Shown here piece by piece: positions 8,775 through 18,067 of a stretch of 58,936 nucleotides of DNA. The first letter of the stretch is position 1. Each line of letters opens with the position of its first letter. This DNA is from Bacillota bacterium (GTDB lineage: Bacteria > Bacillota > Clostridia > Lachnospirales > Cellulosilyticaceae). A program made the position numbers and the translations under genes. The stretch spans positions 1-58,936 of the forward strand of contig JAEZJJ010000009.1 of NCBI GenBank assembly GCA_023436395.1, given 5' to 3'. Below the pieces are notes generated by a model. The model searched no databases, was not told the origin of the DNA, and saw only the letters and a list, made by a program, of their open reading frames with translations.

Positions 8775-8855
8775 CACTTTAGTCTCCTCCCTTATTCGTT
8801 GCACCTTATTCATTGCTCTTCTTAATAGTCCTTCAAAATGATAAATCTTTTCTTA

Positions 8856-9482
8856 CTAATGACCTATACACCTTACCTTTGTAATAAGCTGGGCTACCTT
8901 TTTTTCATCTTTACTACCTTCAGTCTCCACTCCGCTACTGACATCAATGGCAAAAGGTTGAACTTTACAAGCTTCTTCAATATTGTGAAGCCCTATACCT
9001 CCTGCCAGAAAATAGGGTCTTTGAATCTCCTTTAGGAGTTGCCAGTCAAAACTTTTACCACTTCCTCCATAAAGACCTTCTTGATAGGTATCAAACAACA
9101 AATAATCTGCCTTTACTTCCTTTATATAAGGTAACAACCCTATAAGTTGTGTTTCATCCTTTACCCTTAAGGCTTTAATAATAGGCACATTGACTTCTGC
9201 CTTTAACCTTTCCACCCACTCTAAGGATTCATCACCATGAAGCTGAATCATATCAATTACCTTTTTCTCCACATACTCACTAATGATCTCCCAGTTTTCA
9301 TTGACAAAAACACCTACTGCAGGAATGGATGGATTTAATAATTGCCTTAGCTGCTCGGCGGTTTCAAAGTCAATTCTTCTTTTACTCTGCGCCAATATAA
9401 ATCCCACATAATCTGGAGTATATTTATTCACAATTTTTATATCTTTTTCAGTCTTTAATCCACAAATCTTAATCTTATTCAC
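8856..9482 (-). CDS. trpF: phosphoribosylanthranilate isomerase
   Basis: 208 residues. The start IKICGLKTEKD holds the catalytic Cys, and Asp lies in LLFDTYQEG. The TIM-barrel phosphate loops are FLAGGIG and IDVSSGVE. It converts phosphoribosylanthranilate to CdRP, between TrpD and TrpC in the pathway. It lies between trpC and trpB on the same transcript, about 30 bases from trpC and about 80 from the trpB start. It is a separate gene rather than fused to trpC as in enterobacteria. Confidence 0.95.
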   Translation of the reverse strand: MNKIKICGLKTEKDIKIVNKYTPDYVGFILAQSKRRIDFETAEQLRQLLNPSIPAVGVFVNENWEIISEYVEKKVIDMIQLHGDESLEWVERLKAEVNVPIIKALRVKDETQLIGLLPYIKEVKADYLLFDTYQEGLYGGSGKSFDWQLLKEIQRPYFLAGGIGLHNIEEACKVQPFAIDVSSGVETEGSKDEKKVAQLITKVRCIGH

Positions 9483-9513
9483 ATTTATTACTCCATTTCA
9501 TTGTTACAATGAT

Positions 9514-10305
9514 TTAATCATTGCCACCTTTTAGCATCCGTAATTTTTCTATGCGATTAGGTGCTACCATTAAACTTTCTCCTATTAACGCTGCATCACA
9601 ACCTAGTTCTTTCAGTAAACTCATATCTTCTTTGGTATGGATGCCACTTTCAGCAACAAACACCTTTTCCTTAGGTACTAATTGGCGTAGTCTTGCAGAG
9701 GTTTCTAAGCTTACTTCAAAGGTTTTAAGATTTCTATTGTTCACCCCTATAACCTCTGCACCCACTTCTAAAGCACATGCTACTTCCCTTTCATCATGAG
9801 TCTCCACTAGGACTTCCATATCTAGTTCCCTTGCTAGTTTCAAATAACTCCTAAGCTGTGCTTTCTCCAAGGCAGCTACTATTAACAAAATAGCATCTGC
9901 CCCAATTGCCTTGGCTTCGTATATTTGCCATTCATCAATGATAAAATCTTTTCTTAGAACTGGTAGATTGACACTTTGCTTTATAGCAGTGAGATAACGA
10001 TTATCTCCCTGAAAATACTTGGGCTCCGTCAGTACAGAGATTGCTGAGGCGCCGCCACTTTCATATTCCTTGGCTATCTCTAAATATTGAAAATCGGGAG
10101 CTATAAGCCCCTTGGAAGGAGAGGCCTTTTTTACCTCTGCAATAATACGCATTCCCTCTCTCTCTTTCCTTTGAAGAGCCCTTTTAAAATCTATGGCTTT
10201 AAAATTTTGAAATTCTATATCTCCCATAAGTTTCTCTATAGGATAAGCTTCTTTTAAATCTTCCACTGCCTTTTTCCTATCCCTCATAATTTGCTCAAGT
10301 ATCAT
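9514..10305 (-). CDS. trpC: indole-3-glycerol-phosphate synthase
   Basis: 263 residues. Family motifs are IIAEVKKASPSKG (catalytic Lys and Glu), LRKDFIIDEWQIYEA, VGVNNRNLKTFEV and VAESGIHTKED. It closes the ring of CdRP to indole-3-glycerol phosphate. Its start overlaps the trpD stop by 4 bases (ATGA), showing coupled translation. Confidence 0.96.
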   Translation of the reverse strand: MILEQIMRDRKKAVEDLKEAYPIEKLMGDIEFQNFKAIDFKRALQRKEREGMRIIAEVKKASPSKGLIAPDFQYLEIAKEYESGGASAISVLTEPKYFQGDNRYLTAIKQSVNLPVLRKDFIIDEWQIYEAKAIGADAILLIVAALEKAQLRSYLKLARELDMEVLVETHDEREVACALEVGAEVIGVNNRNLKTFEVSLETSARLRQLVPKEKVFVAESGIHTKEDMSLLKELGCDAALIGESLMVAPNRIEKLRMLKGGND

Positions 10306-11324
10306 ATGGCCTCCTTGGTAAAGCTTTGGGTTGCATTTCTAAAAGCTTCTAGTTTTTCTAGTGCCTTACCACTATCAATCATTTCTTCCGCTAAACTTAT
10401 ACATTCCTTTAGGGATTGATCTTCCAAGGCTGTGTAAAGTGCTACCCCTGCATTTAAAACAACCATATCTCTTTTAGGTCCCTTTTCTCCCTTTAAAATA
10501 CTTAGGGCAATGGCCTTGTTTTCCTCAGCATCACCACCTACGACTTCACTTAAAGGTGCTAAACTTAAACCAAATGTTTCTGGGTTAATGATATAAGTTG
10601 TTAGCTCTCCCTCTCTAACCTCACATACCTTGGTCTGACCACTAATGGAGACTTCATCTACCCCATCGTCTCCATGAACCACCATGGCACGCTTTACCCC
10701 TAGATTAGAAAGCACCTTCGCCATAGGTTCTATTAAAGCTTCATCATATACCCCCATCACCTGAAGATTAGCATAGGCTGGATTTGCCAAAGGTCCTAAA
10801 ATATTAAAGATTGTTCTAACACCTAAGTCTCTTCTTGTCTTCGCCACATACTTCATGGCACTGTGATAAACTGGGGCAAACATAAAGCAAATATTCGTTT
10901 CTTTTAAAACAGTTTCATTTTGCTCCTTGGTTAAATCTAGTTTAATTCCCAAAGCTTCTAGTACATCCGCACTCCCACATTTACTAGAGACACTACGATT
11001 ACCATGTTTGGCAACCTTCACGCCTGCTGCTGCCACAATGAGAGAAGCCACTGTAGAAACATTAAAGGTATTGGTGCAATCTCCCCCTGTTCCTACAATA
11101 TCTATTAAATTTCCTTCTCCCTTTAACTGCACACACTTCTCTCTCATCCCCTTGGCACTTCCTGTAATCTCTTCAATGGTTTCCCCTTTCATACGAAGTG
11201 CAGTCAGGTAACTTCCTATTTGTGCTTCTGAAGCTTCCCCACTCATAATCCAATCCATCACACGAGTGGCTTCTTCAATAGTGAGATTTTTACCTTCTAA
11301 TACTTTTTTTGCGATTTCATTCAT
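10302..11324 (-). CDS. trpD: anthranilate phosphoribosyltransferase
   Basis: 340 residues. The PRPP-binding signature is DIVGTGGDCTNTFNVST; KHGNRSVSSKCGSADVLEALG and NILGPLANP are family blocks. It transfers phosphoribose from PRPP to anthranilate. It starts 3 bases after the trpG stop and overlaps trpC by 4. It is separate from TrpG rather than fused. Confidence 0.96.
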   Translation of the reverse strand: MNEIAKKVLEGKNLTIEEATRVMDWIMSGEASEAQIGSYLTALRMKGETIEEITGSAKGMREKCVQLKGEGNLIDIVGTGGDCTNTFNVSTVASLIVAAAGVKVAKHGNRSVSSKCGSADVLEALGIKLDLTKEQNETVLKETNICFMFAPVYHSAMKYVAKTRRDLGVRTIFNILGPLANPAYANLQVMGVYDEALIEPMAKVLSNLGVKRAMVVHGDDGVDEVSISGQTKVCEVREGELTTYIINPETFGLSLAPLSEVVGGDAEENKAIALSILKGEKGPKRDMVVLNAGVALYTALEDQSLKECISLAEEMIDSGKALEKLEAFRNATQSFTKEAI

Positions 11325-11327
11325 ATA

Positions 11328-11894
11328 CTACACCTCCAAAAAGTTTTCAATGATTTTTTTACCCTCAGGTGTCAAAATAGATTCCGGATGGAATTGAAGT
11401 CCATAAGTGGGATGACTACTATGCTCAAGTGCCATGATGGCTCCTTCTTTATCTTCTGCTGTTACAACTAAGTCCTTAGGTAGACTTTTACGTTCTACAA
11501 TCAAGGAGTGATATCTGCCAACTAAAAGTTCTTCTGGTAACTCTCTAAAGAGCTTACTATTTTGATTCATGGCAATATAACTGGTCTTCCCATGTAAAAT
11601 TTCCTTTGCCCGTACTACCTTTCCCCCAAAAGCTTCTCCGATAGCTTGATGACCTAGGCATACCCCTAAGATCGGTAATTTGCCACTAAAGTACTTAATA
11701 GCTTCTAGAGAAATCCCTGCATCCTTAGGATATTTAGGTCCTGGTGAGATGATTAAATGACTGGGTTTCAGCCTTTCGATTTCCTGAAGAGTAATGGCAT
11801 CATTTCTATAAACCTCTATATCTTCGTTAATACTCCCAATAAGCTGATAGAGATTATAGGTAAAGCTGTCATAGTTATCAATCATTAAAATCAT
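11328..11894 (-). CDS. trpG: anthranilate synthase component II (glutamine amidotransferase)
   Basis: 188 residues. Class I amidotransferase with the oxyanion motif ISPGPKYPKDAG, nucleophile Cys in GVCLGHQAIGEAFGG and the His-Glu pair in LQFHPESILT. It supplies ammonia from glutamine to TrpE. In clostridia such a subunit may also serve PabB; no pabB is seen here. It overlaps trpE by 4 bases. Confidence 0.95.
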   Translation of the reverse strand: MILMIDNYDSFTYNLYQLIGSINEDIEVYRNDAITLQEIERLKPSHLIISPGPKYPKDAGISLEAIKYFSGKLPILGVCLGHQAIGEAFGGKVVRAKEILHGKTSYIAMNQNSKLFRELPEELLVGRYHSLIVERKSLPKDLVVTAEDKEGAIMALEHSSHPTYGLQFHPESILTPEGKKIIENFLEV

Positions 11895-13357
11895 AAAATC
11901 TCCCTCACTTTCTTCATGGCTTCTAATAGGGCTGTGGCTTTATTCACACTTTCCTCATATTCTAGCTCTCCCGCAGAATCAAGAACGATTCCTCCACCTG
12001 CTTGAATATAGGCGTAGCCATCTTTCTTTACTACCGTACGAATGGCAATACACGTATCAAGCTGATCATCATAGCCAATGTAGCCAATGGCTCCCCCATA
12101 AATCCCTCTTTTGTCTTCTTCTAATTCCTCAATAATCTCCATTGCCCTTACTTTAGGTGCTCCTGATAGGGTTCCTGCTGGCAATATAGAACGAATGGCA
12201 TCTAAGCTAGTGAGATTGTTTTTAAGTTTTCCTTCTACTGTACTTGTAATATGAGTTACATGAGAAAACTTCTTGAGCGCCATATAATCCACTACCTTTA
12301 CACTATTAAACTCACTAATACGTCCTAAATCATTTCTTGCTAAATCTACTAACATATTGTGCTCAGCCAATTCCTTAGCATCTTCTAAAAGCTCCTTATC
12401 TAGCCTTGCATCTTCCTCTGCCGTCTTGCCCCTTGGCCTTGTGCCTGCAATGGGCATTGTCGTAACTACTCCCTCTTGTACCTTTACTAAGGTTTCTGGT
12501 GAAGCGCCTGCCAGTTGTAAATCATCAAATTGCATCAGGTACATATAAGGAGAAGGATTAAGTGTCCTCAGCACCCTATATACATCAAATAAATTGCTTT
12601 CTAGCTTTGCCTTAAATACTTGTGAAATAACGACTTGAAAAATATCTCCATTTCGAATGTACTCTTTGGCAACCTCAACTTTTTCCATAAAGGATTCTTT
12701 ACTGGTATTGCTTTCAAAACTCAGACTTTCTTCAAACTGCACCGTTCTTCGCTTAGTCGGCTTATTAATAAACTCTGCTAGTTCCTGTAGTTTTTCTCTT
12801 CCTTGTGTGTAAGCTTCTTCTATATTATCTGCGTTGATATCTATATTGAAAATCAAGATAATCTTTTGCTTAAAATGGTCAAAGGCTATGACTTCATCAA
12901 AAAACATAAGTTTCATATCGGCTGCCTTTAAAATATCTTGATTAGTAAGCTCTAATCTTTCCACATACTTTACTGTTTCGTAGCCAAAGTAACCTACTCC
13001 TCCCCCTGTGAAAGGTGGCATTCCTTCTAGCTTAGGAGCTTTATATCCCTTTAGGATTTCCCCTAGTACTTTAAAAGGATTTTCTTCACTACAACTTACC
13101 TTTTCTCTGGTCACATAATAGCTTTTGCCATCCTTAACAAAGAACTGAGCACTGGGATTCCCTCCTATAAAAGTATATCTTGCAATCTTTTCCCCGCCTT
13201 CAATGCTTTCTAACATAAAATAACGATCATAAGCTTCTTTCATTTTGCTTAAGACTGCAATAGGCGTATGAAAATCCATATACATTTCTAAGCAAATAGG
13301 AATCTTATTATAAGTTCTTGCTAAAATCTTTACCTCTTCTAAGCTGATTTCCTTCAT
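11891..13357 (-). CDS. trpE: anthranilate synthase component I
   Basis: 488 residues. The N-terminal regulatory part includes LESIEGGEKIARYTFIG; its LESxEGG element is part of the tryptophan feedback site in this family. The C-terminal chorismate-binding domain has VVISQVFKA, SPSPYMYLMQF-like, MPIAGTRPRGKT, LVDLARNDLGR, LPAGTLSGAPKVRAMEI and YGGAIGYIGY blocks. It makes anthranilate from chorismate with ammonia from TrpG. It is the first gene of the operon, downstream of the T-box. A GGAGGAG site precedes the ATG. Confidence 0.96.
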   Translation of the reverse strand: MKEISLEEVKILARTYNKIPICLEMYMDFHTPIAVLSKMKEAYDRYFMLESIEGGEKIARYTFIGGNPSAQFFVKDGKSYYVTREKVSCSEENPFKVLGEILKGYKAPKLEGMPPFTGGGVGYFGYETVKYVERLELTNQDILKAADMKLMFFDEVIAFDHFKQKIILIFNIDINADNIEEAYTQGREKLQELAEFINKPTKRRTVQFEESLSFESNTSKESFMEKVEVAKEYIRNGDIFQVVISQVFKAKLESNLFDVYRVLRTLNPSPYMYLMQFDDLQLAGASPETLVKVQEGVVTTMPIAGTRPRGKTAEEDARLDKELLEDAKELAEHNMLVDLARNDLGRISEFNSVKVVDYMALKKFSHVTHITSTVEGKLKNNLTSLDAIRSILPAGTLSGAPKVRAMEIIEELEEDKRGIYGGAIGYIGYDDQLDTCIAIRTVVKKDGYAYIQAGGGIVLDSAGELEYEESVNKATALLEAMKKVREIL

Positions 13358-13477
13358 TCCTTCTCCTCCTTTTAAAATTCCTCCATTTAATGAAGGCTCT
13401 TATTGGTACATTTCATTTGAATAGGGGATAACTATGCTCAAATAGGACTAGGAATGAGGATTCGTTTTTGACAATTA

Positions 13478-13780
13478 AAAAACGCCCACCCTCGATGAAA
13501 AAATCATCAAGGATGAGCGTATAAATAATCTATGCCCACGGTACCACCTTGCTTCGTATGAAAAAATCATACGCACTTATTGCAGAATGCCAACACATTC
13601 CTCACCTCTAACGCAGGCGCTACGTCATAAGATACTCAAAGCTAAGCTCTTTTCATTATGCCCTCAGGAGTCCATTTGTCTAATTCGTTTACTGCTAGGT
13701 TCTCACCATCCCTAGCTCTCTGGAAGTTCGTGATTAGTTTTATCTCTCCCTCATAGGTTTTTAAGGTCTATTTGATTAAT
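13478..13780 (-). promoter_or_regulatory. T-box riboswitch, tryptophan specific
   Basis: Read on the minus strand: a stem I region with a probable Trp specifier TGG (plus 13672-13674), followed by the conserved T-box AGGTGGTACCG (about 13537-13547) and a terminator stem with T6 (13478-13521, ACGCTCATCC... /...GGGTGGGCGT). Uncharged tRNA-Trp should stabilise the antiterminator and let transcription enter trpE. The specifier was assigned by position relative to the downstream purine, so it is somewhat less certain than the T-box itself. Confidence 0.92.
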
Positions 13781-13784
13781 ATTT

Positions 13785-13813
13785 ACTATAAAGTATTTTT
13801 TCTGAAATTTCAA
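13785..13813 (-). promoter_or_regulatory. trp operon promoter
   Basis: TTGAAA (13808-13813), 17-base spacer, TATAGT (13785-13790) on the minus strand, just upstream of the T-box. Confidence 0.7.
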
Positions 13814-13920
13814 TACTTTTTTATCGCATTTTCTCGACATCATTTTGCTCATTAATTTCCACCTATATTCTCCCTTTGTTTTATACATACTAATTCTAAA
13901 CTATCGAAAGGAGATTGATC

Positions 13921-14490
13921 ATGAAAACAGGTATAAAATGGTTAATCGGTATACTCATCGTTGTTCTCCTTGTGATTTTTATAGGTGTAGGCTTTTATAA
14001 TAGCTTAGTAACACTAGAACAAGGTGTGGATACTGCTAAAGCCAATATAGATACGCAGCTTCAACGTCGTTCAGATTTAATTCCTAATTTAGTCAATACA
14101 GTAAAAGGCTATGCCACCCAAGAGCAACAAATCTTTACAGATATTGCTAATGCAAGAGCTCAGTTAGCTGGGGCTAGAAATATTAATGAAGAAGCTACTG
14201 CTGATACTGCACTTTCTAGTGCTTTATCTCGTTTACTTCTCATCGTTGAAAATTATCCTGACCTCAAATCTAATCAAAACTTTATGAATTTATCTATTCA
14301 GTTAGAAGGCACAGAAAATCGTATTGCTATTGCAAGGCAAGATTATAATACTGCTGTAACCAACTACAATGCCAAGAGAAGAAGATTTCCTACTAATATT
14401 ATTGCTAATTTATTTGGTTTTGAACCAAGGGCCTTCTTTGAAGCAAGTCCCGGTGCACAGCAAGTTCCTACTGTGGACTTTACACGTTAG
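13921..14490 (+). CDS. LemA family protein
   Basis: 190 residues from ATG 13921, which has AAAGGAG at good spacing; an earlier in-frame TTG is less likely. One N-terminal membrane helix (WLIGILIVVLLVIFIGVGF) is followed by a helical domain with the family blocks VDTAKANIDTQLQRRSDLIPNL (split here: VDTAKANIDTQ / LQRRSDLIPN), NENRI-like ENRIAIARQDYN and a FPTNIIANLFGF end. LemA proteins are membrane-anchored helical bundles of poorly known role, usually paired with a TPM-domain protein as here (2-base gap). Confidence 0.92.
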   Translation: MKTGIKWLIGILIVVLLVIFIGVGFYNSLVTLEQGVDTAKANIDTQLQRRSDLIPNLVNTVKGYATQEQQIFTDIANARAQLAGARNINEEATADTALSSALSRLLLIVENYPDLKSNQNFMNLSIQLEGTENRIAIARQDYNTAVTNYNAKRRRFPTNIIANLFGFEPRAFFEASPGAQQVPTVDFTR

Positions 14491-14492
14491 TT

Positions 14493-15287
14493 ATGAAAAC
14501 AAAAGGGGTATTTAAGCGATTTTCTTCTCTGATTTTAATTGTTTTTTTTGTTTTTATTCTCTTTACCAACCTTCACGTCAGTGGTGCACAGCGCTTTCCT
14601 GAACCTACACCTAATAAATATGTCAATGATTATGCAGGTATTATAGATGAAGCCTCTGCAAGGCAAATTATTAATTTAGGTTATGAATTAGAACAAAAAA
14701 CAGGTGCACAAGCTATTATTGTAACTGTTACAGATTTAGAGGGTGTCCCTATTGAAACTTATGCCAATAATCTCTTTCGCAGTTGGGGGATAGGTCAGGG
14801 AAATAAAGATAATGGTCTCCTTATTCTACTTGCCTTTGATGAACATAGTTGGCGAGTAGAAGTTGGCCGTGGGTTAGAAGGTGCTATACCAGATGCTCTT
14901 AGTAATCAAGTCATGTTAGAACTGGCAAAACCAGAGTTTATTCAAGGAAATTATGGCACAGGACTTGCCAAGGCTTATAGTCAGTTTAGTGACATAATTG
15001 CTACAGAATATCAGACCACACTCACCCAGTCCTTAGGTGTCACAATGCCCCAAAGCAACGTAGCTCCTATGCAGCATCGCAATAACTATATTGGCACCCT
15101 TGTTATTATTGCCCTTATAGTGATTGACCTCCTCTTTAATCGTGGACGTATCTTCTCTTTTATCCTACAAATGCTCTTTTGGAATAGCTTCTTTAATCAG
15201 AGAGGCGGACCCCGCGGCGGTGGTGGCGGATTTGGTGGCTTTGGTGGGGGTTCTTCCAATGGTGGGGGTTCCTCCGGTAGTTGGTAA
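14493..15287 (+). CDS. TPM domain (YgcG family) membrane protein
   Basis: 264 residues: N-terminal signal or anchor (LILIVFFVFILFTNLHVSG), TPM domain from about 36 to 180 (VNDYAGIIDEASARQI, GAQAIIVTV, NKDNGLLILLAFDEHSWRVE, GRGLEGAIPD), a membrane helix near 200-225 and a Gly/Ser-rich tail ending SSGSW. This is the classic partner of LemA. The TPM domain has been linked to phosphatase activity and photosystem repair in plants; the bacterial role is unclear. It forms a two-gene operon ending at a strong terminator. Confidence 0.9.
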   Translation: MKTKGVFKRFSSLILIVFFVFILFTNLHVSGAQRFPEPTPNKYVNDYAGIIDEASARQIINLGYELEQKTGAQAIIVTVTDLEGVPIETYANNLFRSWGIGQGNKDNGLLILLAFDEHSWRVEVGRGLEGAIPDALSNQVMLELAKPEFIQGNYGTGLAKAYSQFSDIIATEYQTTLTQSLGVTMPQSNVAPMQHRNNYIGTLVIIALIVIDLLFNRGRIFSFILQMLFWNSFFNQRGGPRGGGGGFGGFGGGSSNGGGSSGSW

Positions 15288-15291
15288 TTAA

Positions 15292-15339
15292 AATGAGGCA
15301 AGTTATTAATACGTTAGATCATTAATAGCTTGCCTCATT
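15292..15339. terminator. bidirectional terminator between the TPM gene and the YeiH-type gene
   Basis: AATGAGGCAAG/CTTGCCTCATT stem, with ATTAAT/ATTAAT extending it. Confidence 0.85.
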
Positions 15340-15358
15340 CTTCGTTTGTTCTCTTTTT

Positions 15359-16402
15359 TTACTTCACTAAAAATATAATTAATATAATTGCTGATAGGAT
15401 TTGCACTAAGGCAATCCCACCACAATACAAGGATACCTTTACCCCTTGATTGATTAAGTCCTTAAAGTATACCCTCATGCCAATACCGGCTAAGGCCACA
15501 ATCTCCATAAAGTTACTTATACGTTTTAGAATACTAGATAATACATTTGGAATAATGCCTAAAGAATATAAAACACATAATACGAAAAAGCCTATAATAT
15601 ACCAAGGTACTTTAATGGTATTTTGATGGGTATGGGAATGCATTTCTTCCTCAATATCAACTGCTGCTTTTTCTACACTACGTTCCTTAAGTGTTGCTAG
15701 TAAGAAGACTACCCCTATTAAAAAAATGATCCTTACAATTTTAAAAAGCGTAGATAAGTCTCTTACTTCTTCACTAATCATAGAAGCACTTGCGACTACT
15801 TGTCCTACAGACTGCAAAATTCCTCCTATAAATGCTGAAGTTTTAAGTGTATTATTACCAAATACTATATTGGCAATAAAGGGAAGTACTAACATTAATA
15901 CTGTTCCTGTCACATTCACCATGGTAATGGCAATACCCTTTTCCTTACTATGGGCTTTAATAACAGGGGCTGTAGAAGCTACTGCAGAAGAGCCGCAAAC
16001 AGCATTACCACTTGCCATTAAATAAATAAAATTCGTCTCAAATCCCATATAGCGCCCTATTAAAATAACTCCTAGAATGGTAATGGACATTTGCAAAATA
16101 ATAAATAGAATACCTCCCCAACCTAATGCTAAGAGTGTCCCTATACTTAATGTGCCACCTAAAAAAACAATTGAAATGGATAATAAAATACCTTCACAGA
16201 ATTTTGAACCTTTCTGAAAGGATGTCTTATTTCCAATAGTATTACCCACTATAATTCCTATCAAAATCGATAAAGTTGCTGCACCTAAACCAGGTAAAAA
16301 TATAGCTAACCCTTTACTTAACAAGGCGATTATGACACATACTATGATTCCTGGTACATAGGCGTTAAAGTTGTCTTTTTTCCTCATTTTCTTTCTACTC
16401 AT
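15359..16402 (-). CDS. YeiH family putative sulfate exporter-type transporter
   Basis: 347 residues with about ten membrane helices. Conserved blocks of PF03601 are present: LSKGLAIFLPGLGAATLSILIG split over the first helices, GNAVCGSSAVASTAPVI, KEKGIAITMVNVTGT, FIGGILQSVGQVVASA. Distant relatives are annotated as sulfonate or sulfate exporters, but substrates are mostly unproven. The start is set by GGAGGCGAG. A short His-containing loop (MHSHTHQN, around residue 255) could bind metal; this is speculative. No transcription factor lies next to it. Confidence 0.85.
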   Translation of the reverse strand: MSRKKMRKKDNFNAYVPGIIVCVIIALLSKGLAIFLPGLGAATLSILIGIIVGNTIGNKTSFQKGSKFCEGILLSISIVFLGGTLSIGTLLALGWGGILFIILQMSITILGVILIGRYMGFETNFIYLMASGNAVCGSSAVASTAPVIKAHSKEKGIAITMVNVTGTVLMLVLPFIANIVFGNNTLKTSAFIGGILQSVGQVVASASMISEEVRDLSTLFKIVRIIFLIGVVFLLATLKERSVEKAAVDIEEEMHSHTHQNTIKVPWYIIGFFVLCVLYSLGIIPNVLSSILKRISNFMEIVALAGIGMRVYFKDLINQGVKVSLYCGGIALVQILSAIILIIFLVK

Positions 16403-16466
16403 CTCTCGCCTCCTAAGCTATTAGGTTTATTATGGCTTATCAATTTACTTTTTATGAGGTTACCTT

Positions 16467-17840
16467 TCATTTCTTCCCAAGAATCTTCTTATAAGAAAGT
16501 GTAAAGCATACCACTGTAGTCGTTGTTGCTAAGGCATCGGCTATAGGCTCTGCATAAAAGATGCCGTTAAACCCAAAGCCTAGTGGCAGAATGAGCACTA
16601 AAGGCACTAATAAAATGACTTTTCTAAGTAGAGCAAGGAACAATGAAATTTTAGCTTGTCCTAGTGCTAAGAAAGTTTGTTGACATGCAAACTGGGCACC
16701 CATTACCCAAATCATACTTAAGAAAATGCGAAGTCCCCATATAGTCATCTCTGTCAGTTCTGGTTTGTCATTAAATAAGCTCACAAAGAAACCTGGGAAT
16801 ACCATAACAAGGGCCCATAAAACTAAAGCTGTTCCTAAAGAAGTAATAAATAGCAATTTAAAGGTCTTCTTCACCCTTTCCATATTATTAGCCCCATAGT
16901 TATAACTAATAATCGGTTGAGCGCCTTGTCCTAAGCCTGAAAGTGGCATAAGCATCACTTGAAGCACACTAGAAATAATCGTCATTGCACCTACTGCAGT
17001 ATCTCCATAAGTTGCGCCACCTACTTTACAACCATATATAAACAAACTCTTGTTTAAGACAATATTAACTAAGCTTTCTGTTGCTTGCATCACAAATGGT
17101 GATATTCCCAGAGCAATTATAGGTAATACAATTTTCTTTTCAATTTTCATATGACACTTTTTAATCTTCAACTTTGTCTTTTTGCCCAATAAAAAGCACA
17201 TTACCCATATGGCAGAAATGGTTTGAGAAATGACAGTGGCAATAGCTGCCCCTTTTACGCCCATACCAAAACCAAAAATAAAAATAGGGTCTAAAATAAT
17301 ATTACAAATAGCACCTATTAAAACTGTTGCCATCCCTGTACTAGCAAATCCTTGAGTATTGATAAAAGGATTCATACCTAAAGCTAGTTGTACAGAAACA
17401 GTCCCTATTAAATAAATACTTAAATAATCATTGGCATACCCAAATGTATTCTCACTGGCACCAAACATCCTGAGCATTGGTCCTTTTAATACATAGAAAA
17501 ATACCATAAGTATTGCAGAAAGCCCAAGTAAGGCTGATAAACTATTCCCTAATATTTTCTCTGCTTCTTCCTTTTTCTCTTCCCCCATTTTAATGGCTGC
17601 ACAAGGTGCACCACCCATTCCTATAAGAGAACTAAAAGCTGAAATAAGCATTAAAACTGGAAAGGTAAGCCCTATTCCCGTCAAGGCTAAGTCTCCTACT
17701 TCTGGAATACGCCCAATATATATACGATCTATAATATTATAGAGTGCATTAATAATCTGAGCTAAAATAGCTGGTACTGCTAATCTCAAAAGTAGTTTAC
17801 CTATAGACCCCTTTCCTAAATCATTCTTTGTTGTTGTCAT
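16467..17840 (-). CDS. MATE family efflux transporter
   Basis: 457 residues, twelve predicted helices in two related halves. It starts LGKGSIGKLLLRLAVPAILAQ, followed by LYNIIDRIYIGR, typical of the DinF/NorM-like MATE subgroup of clostridia, with GMGGAPCAAIKMG, GFASTGMATVLIGAICN and PLSGLGQGAQPIISYNYGA. It exports drugs or metabolites in exchange for Na+ or H+; the substrate cannot be inferred. It is monocistronic, and no regulator is adjacent. Confidence 0.92.
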   Translation of the reverse strand: MTTTKNDLGKGSIGKLLLRLAVPAILAQIINALYNIIDRIYIGRIPEVGDLALTGIGLTFPVLMLISAFSSLIGMGGAPCAAIKMGEEKKEEAEKILGNSLSALLGLSAILMVFFYVLKGPMLRMFGASENTFGYANDYLSIYLIGTVSVQLALGMNPFINTQGFASTGMATVLIGAICNIILDPIFIFGFGMGVKGAAIATVISQTISAIWVMCFLLGKKTKLKIKKCHMKIEKKIVLPIIALGISPFVMQATESLVNIVLNKSLFIYGCKVGGATYGDTAVGAMTIISSVLQVMLMPLSGLGQGAQPIISYNYGANNMERVKKTFKLLFITSLGTALVLWALVMVFPGFFVSLFNDKPELTEMTIWGLRIFLSMIWVMGAQFACQQTFLALGQAKISLFLALLRKVILLVPLVLILPLGFGFNGIFYAEPIADALATTTTVVCFTLSYKKILGKK

Positions 17841-17930
17841 GTCTTCCTCCTTATGTTATCTATGATGTCACTGGCATACGTTATATAGTTTATAAAATAT
17901 TTTTATACTTTTTATGAACAAAAATAAAAG

Positions 17931-17970
17931 GGGTAAAATCTAATCCATTTTAAAAGATTATATTTTACCC
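17931..17970. terminator. terminator after the 18068-19099 gene
   Basis: GGGTAAAAT ... ATTTTACCC stem with T/A-rich flanks. Confidence 0.65.
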
Positions 17971-18067
17971 ACTTTTATCCAATAAATCTTTTGATTTACT
18001 TTACTATTTAATAGTGTATAAACTATCATTTATTCATCTCAATTAAATTCATTAATGAATAAGATGT

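Noticed and set aside
13358..13477. Trp leader peptide attenuator before trpE
   Set aside because: There is no short Trp-rich ORF; regulation is explained by the T-box with specifier TGG.
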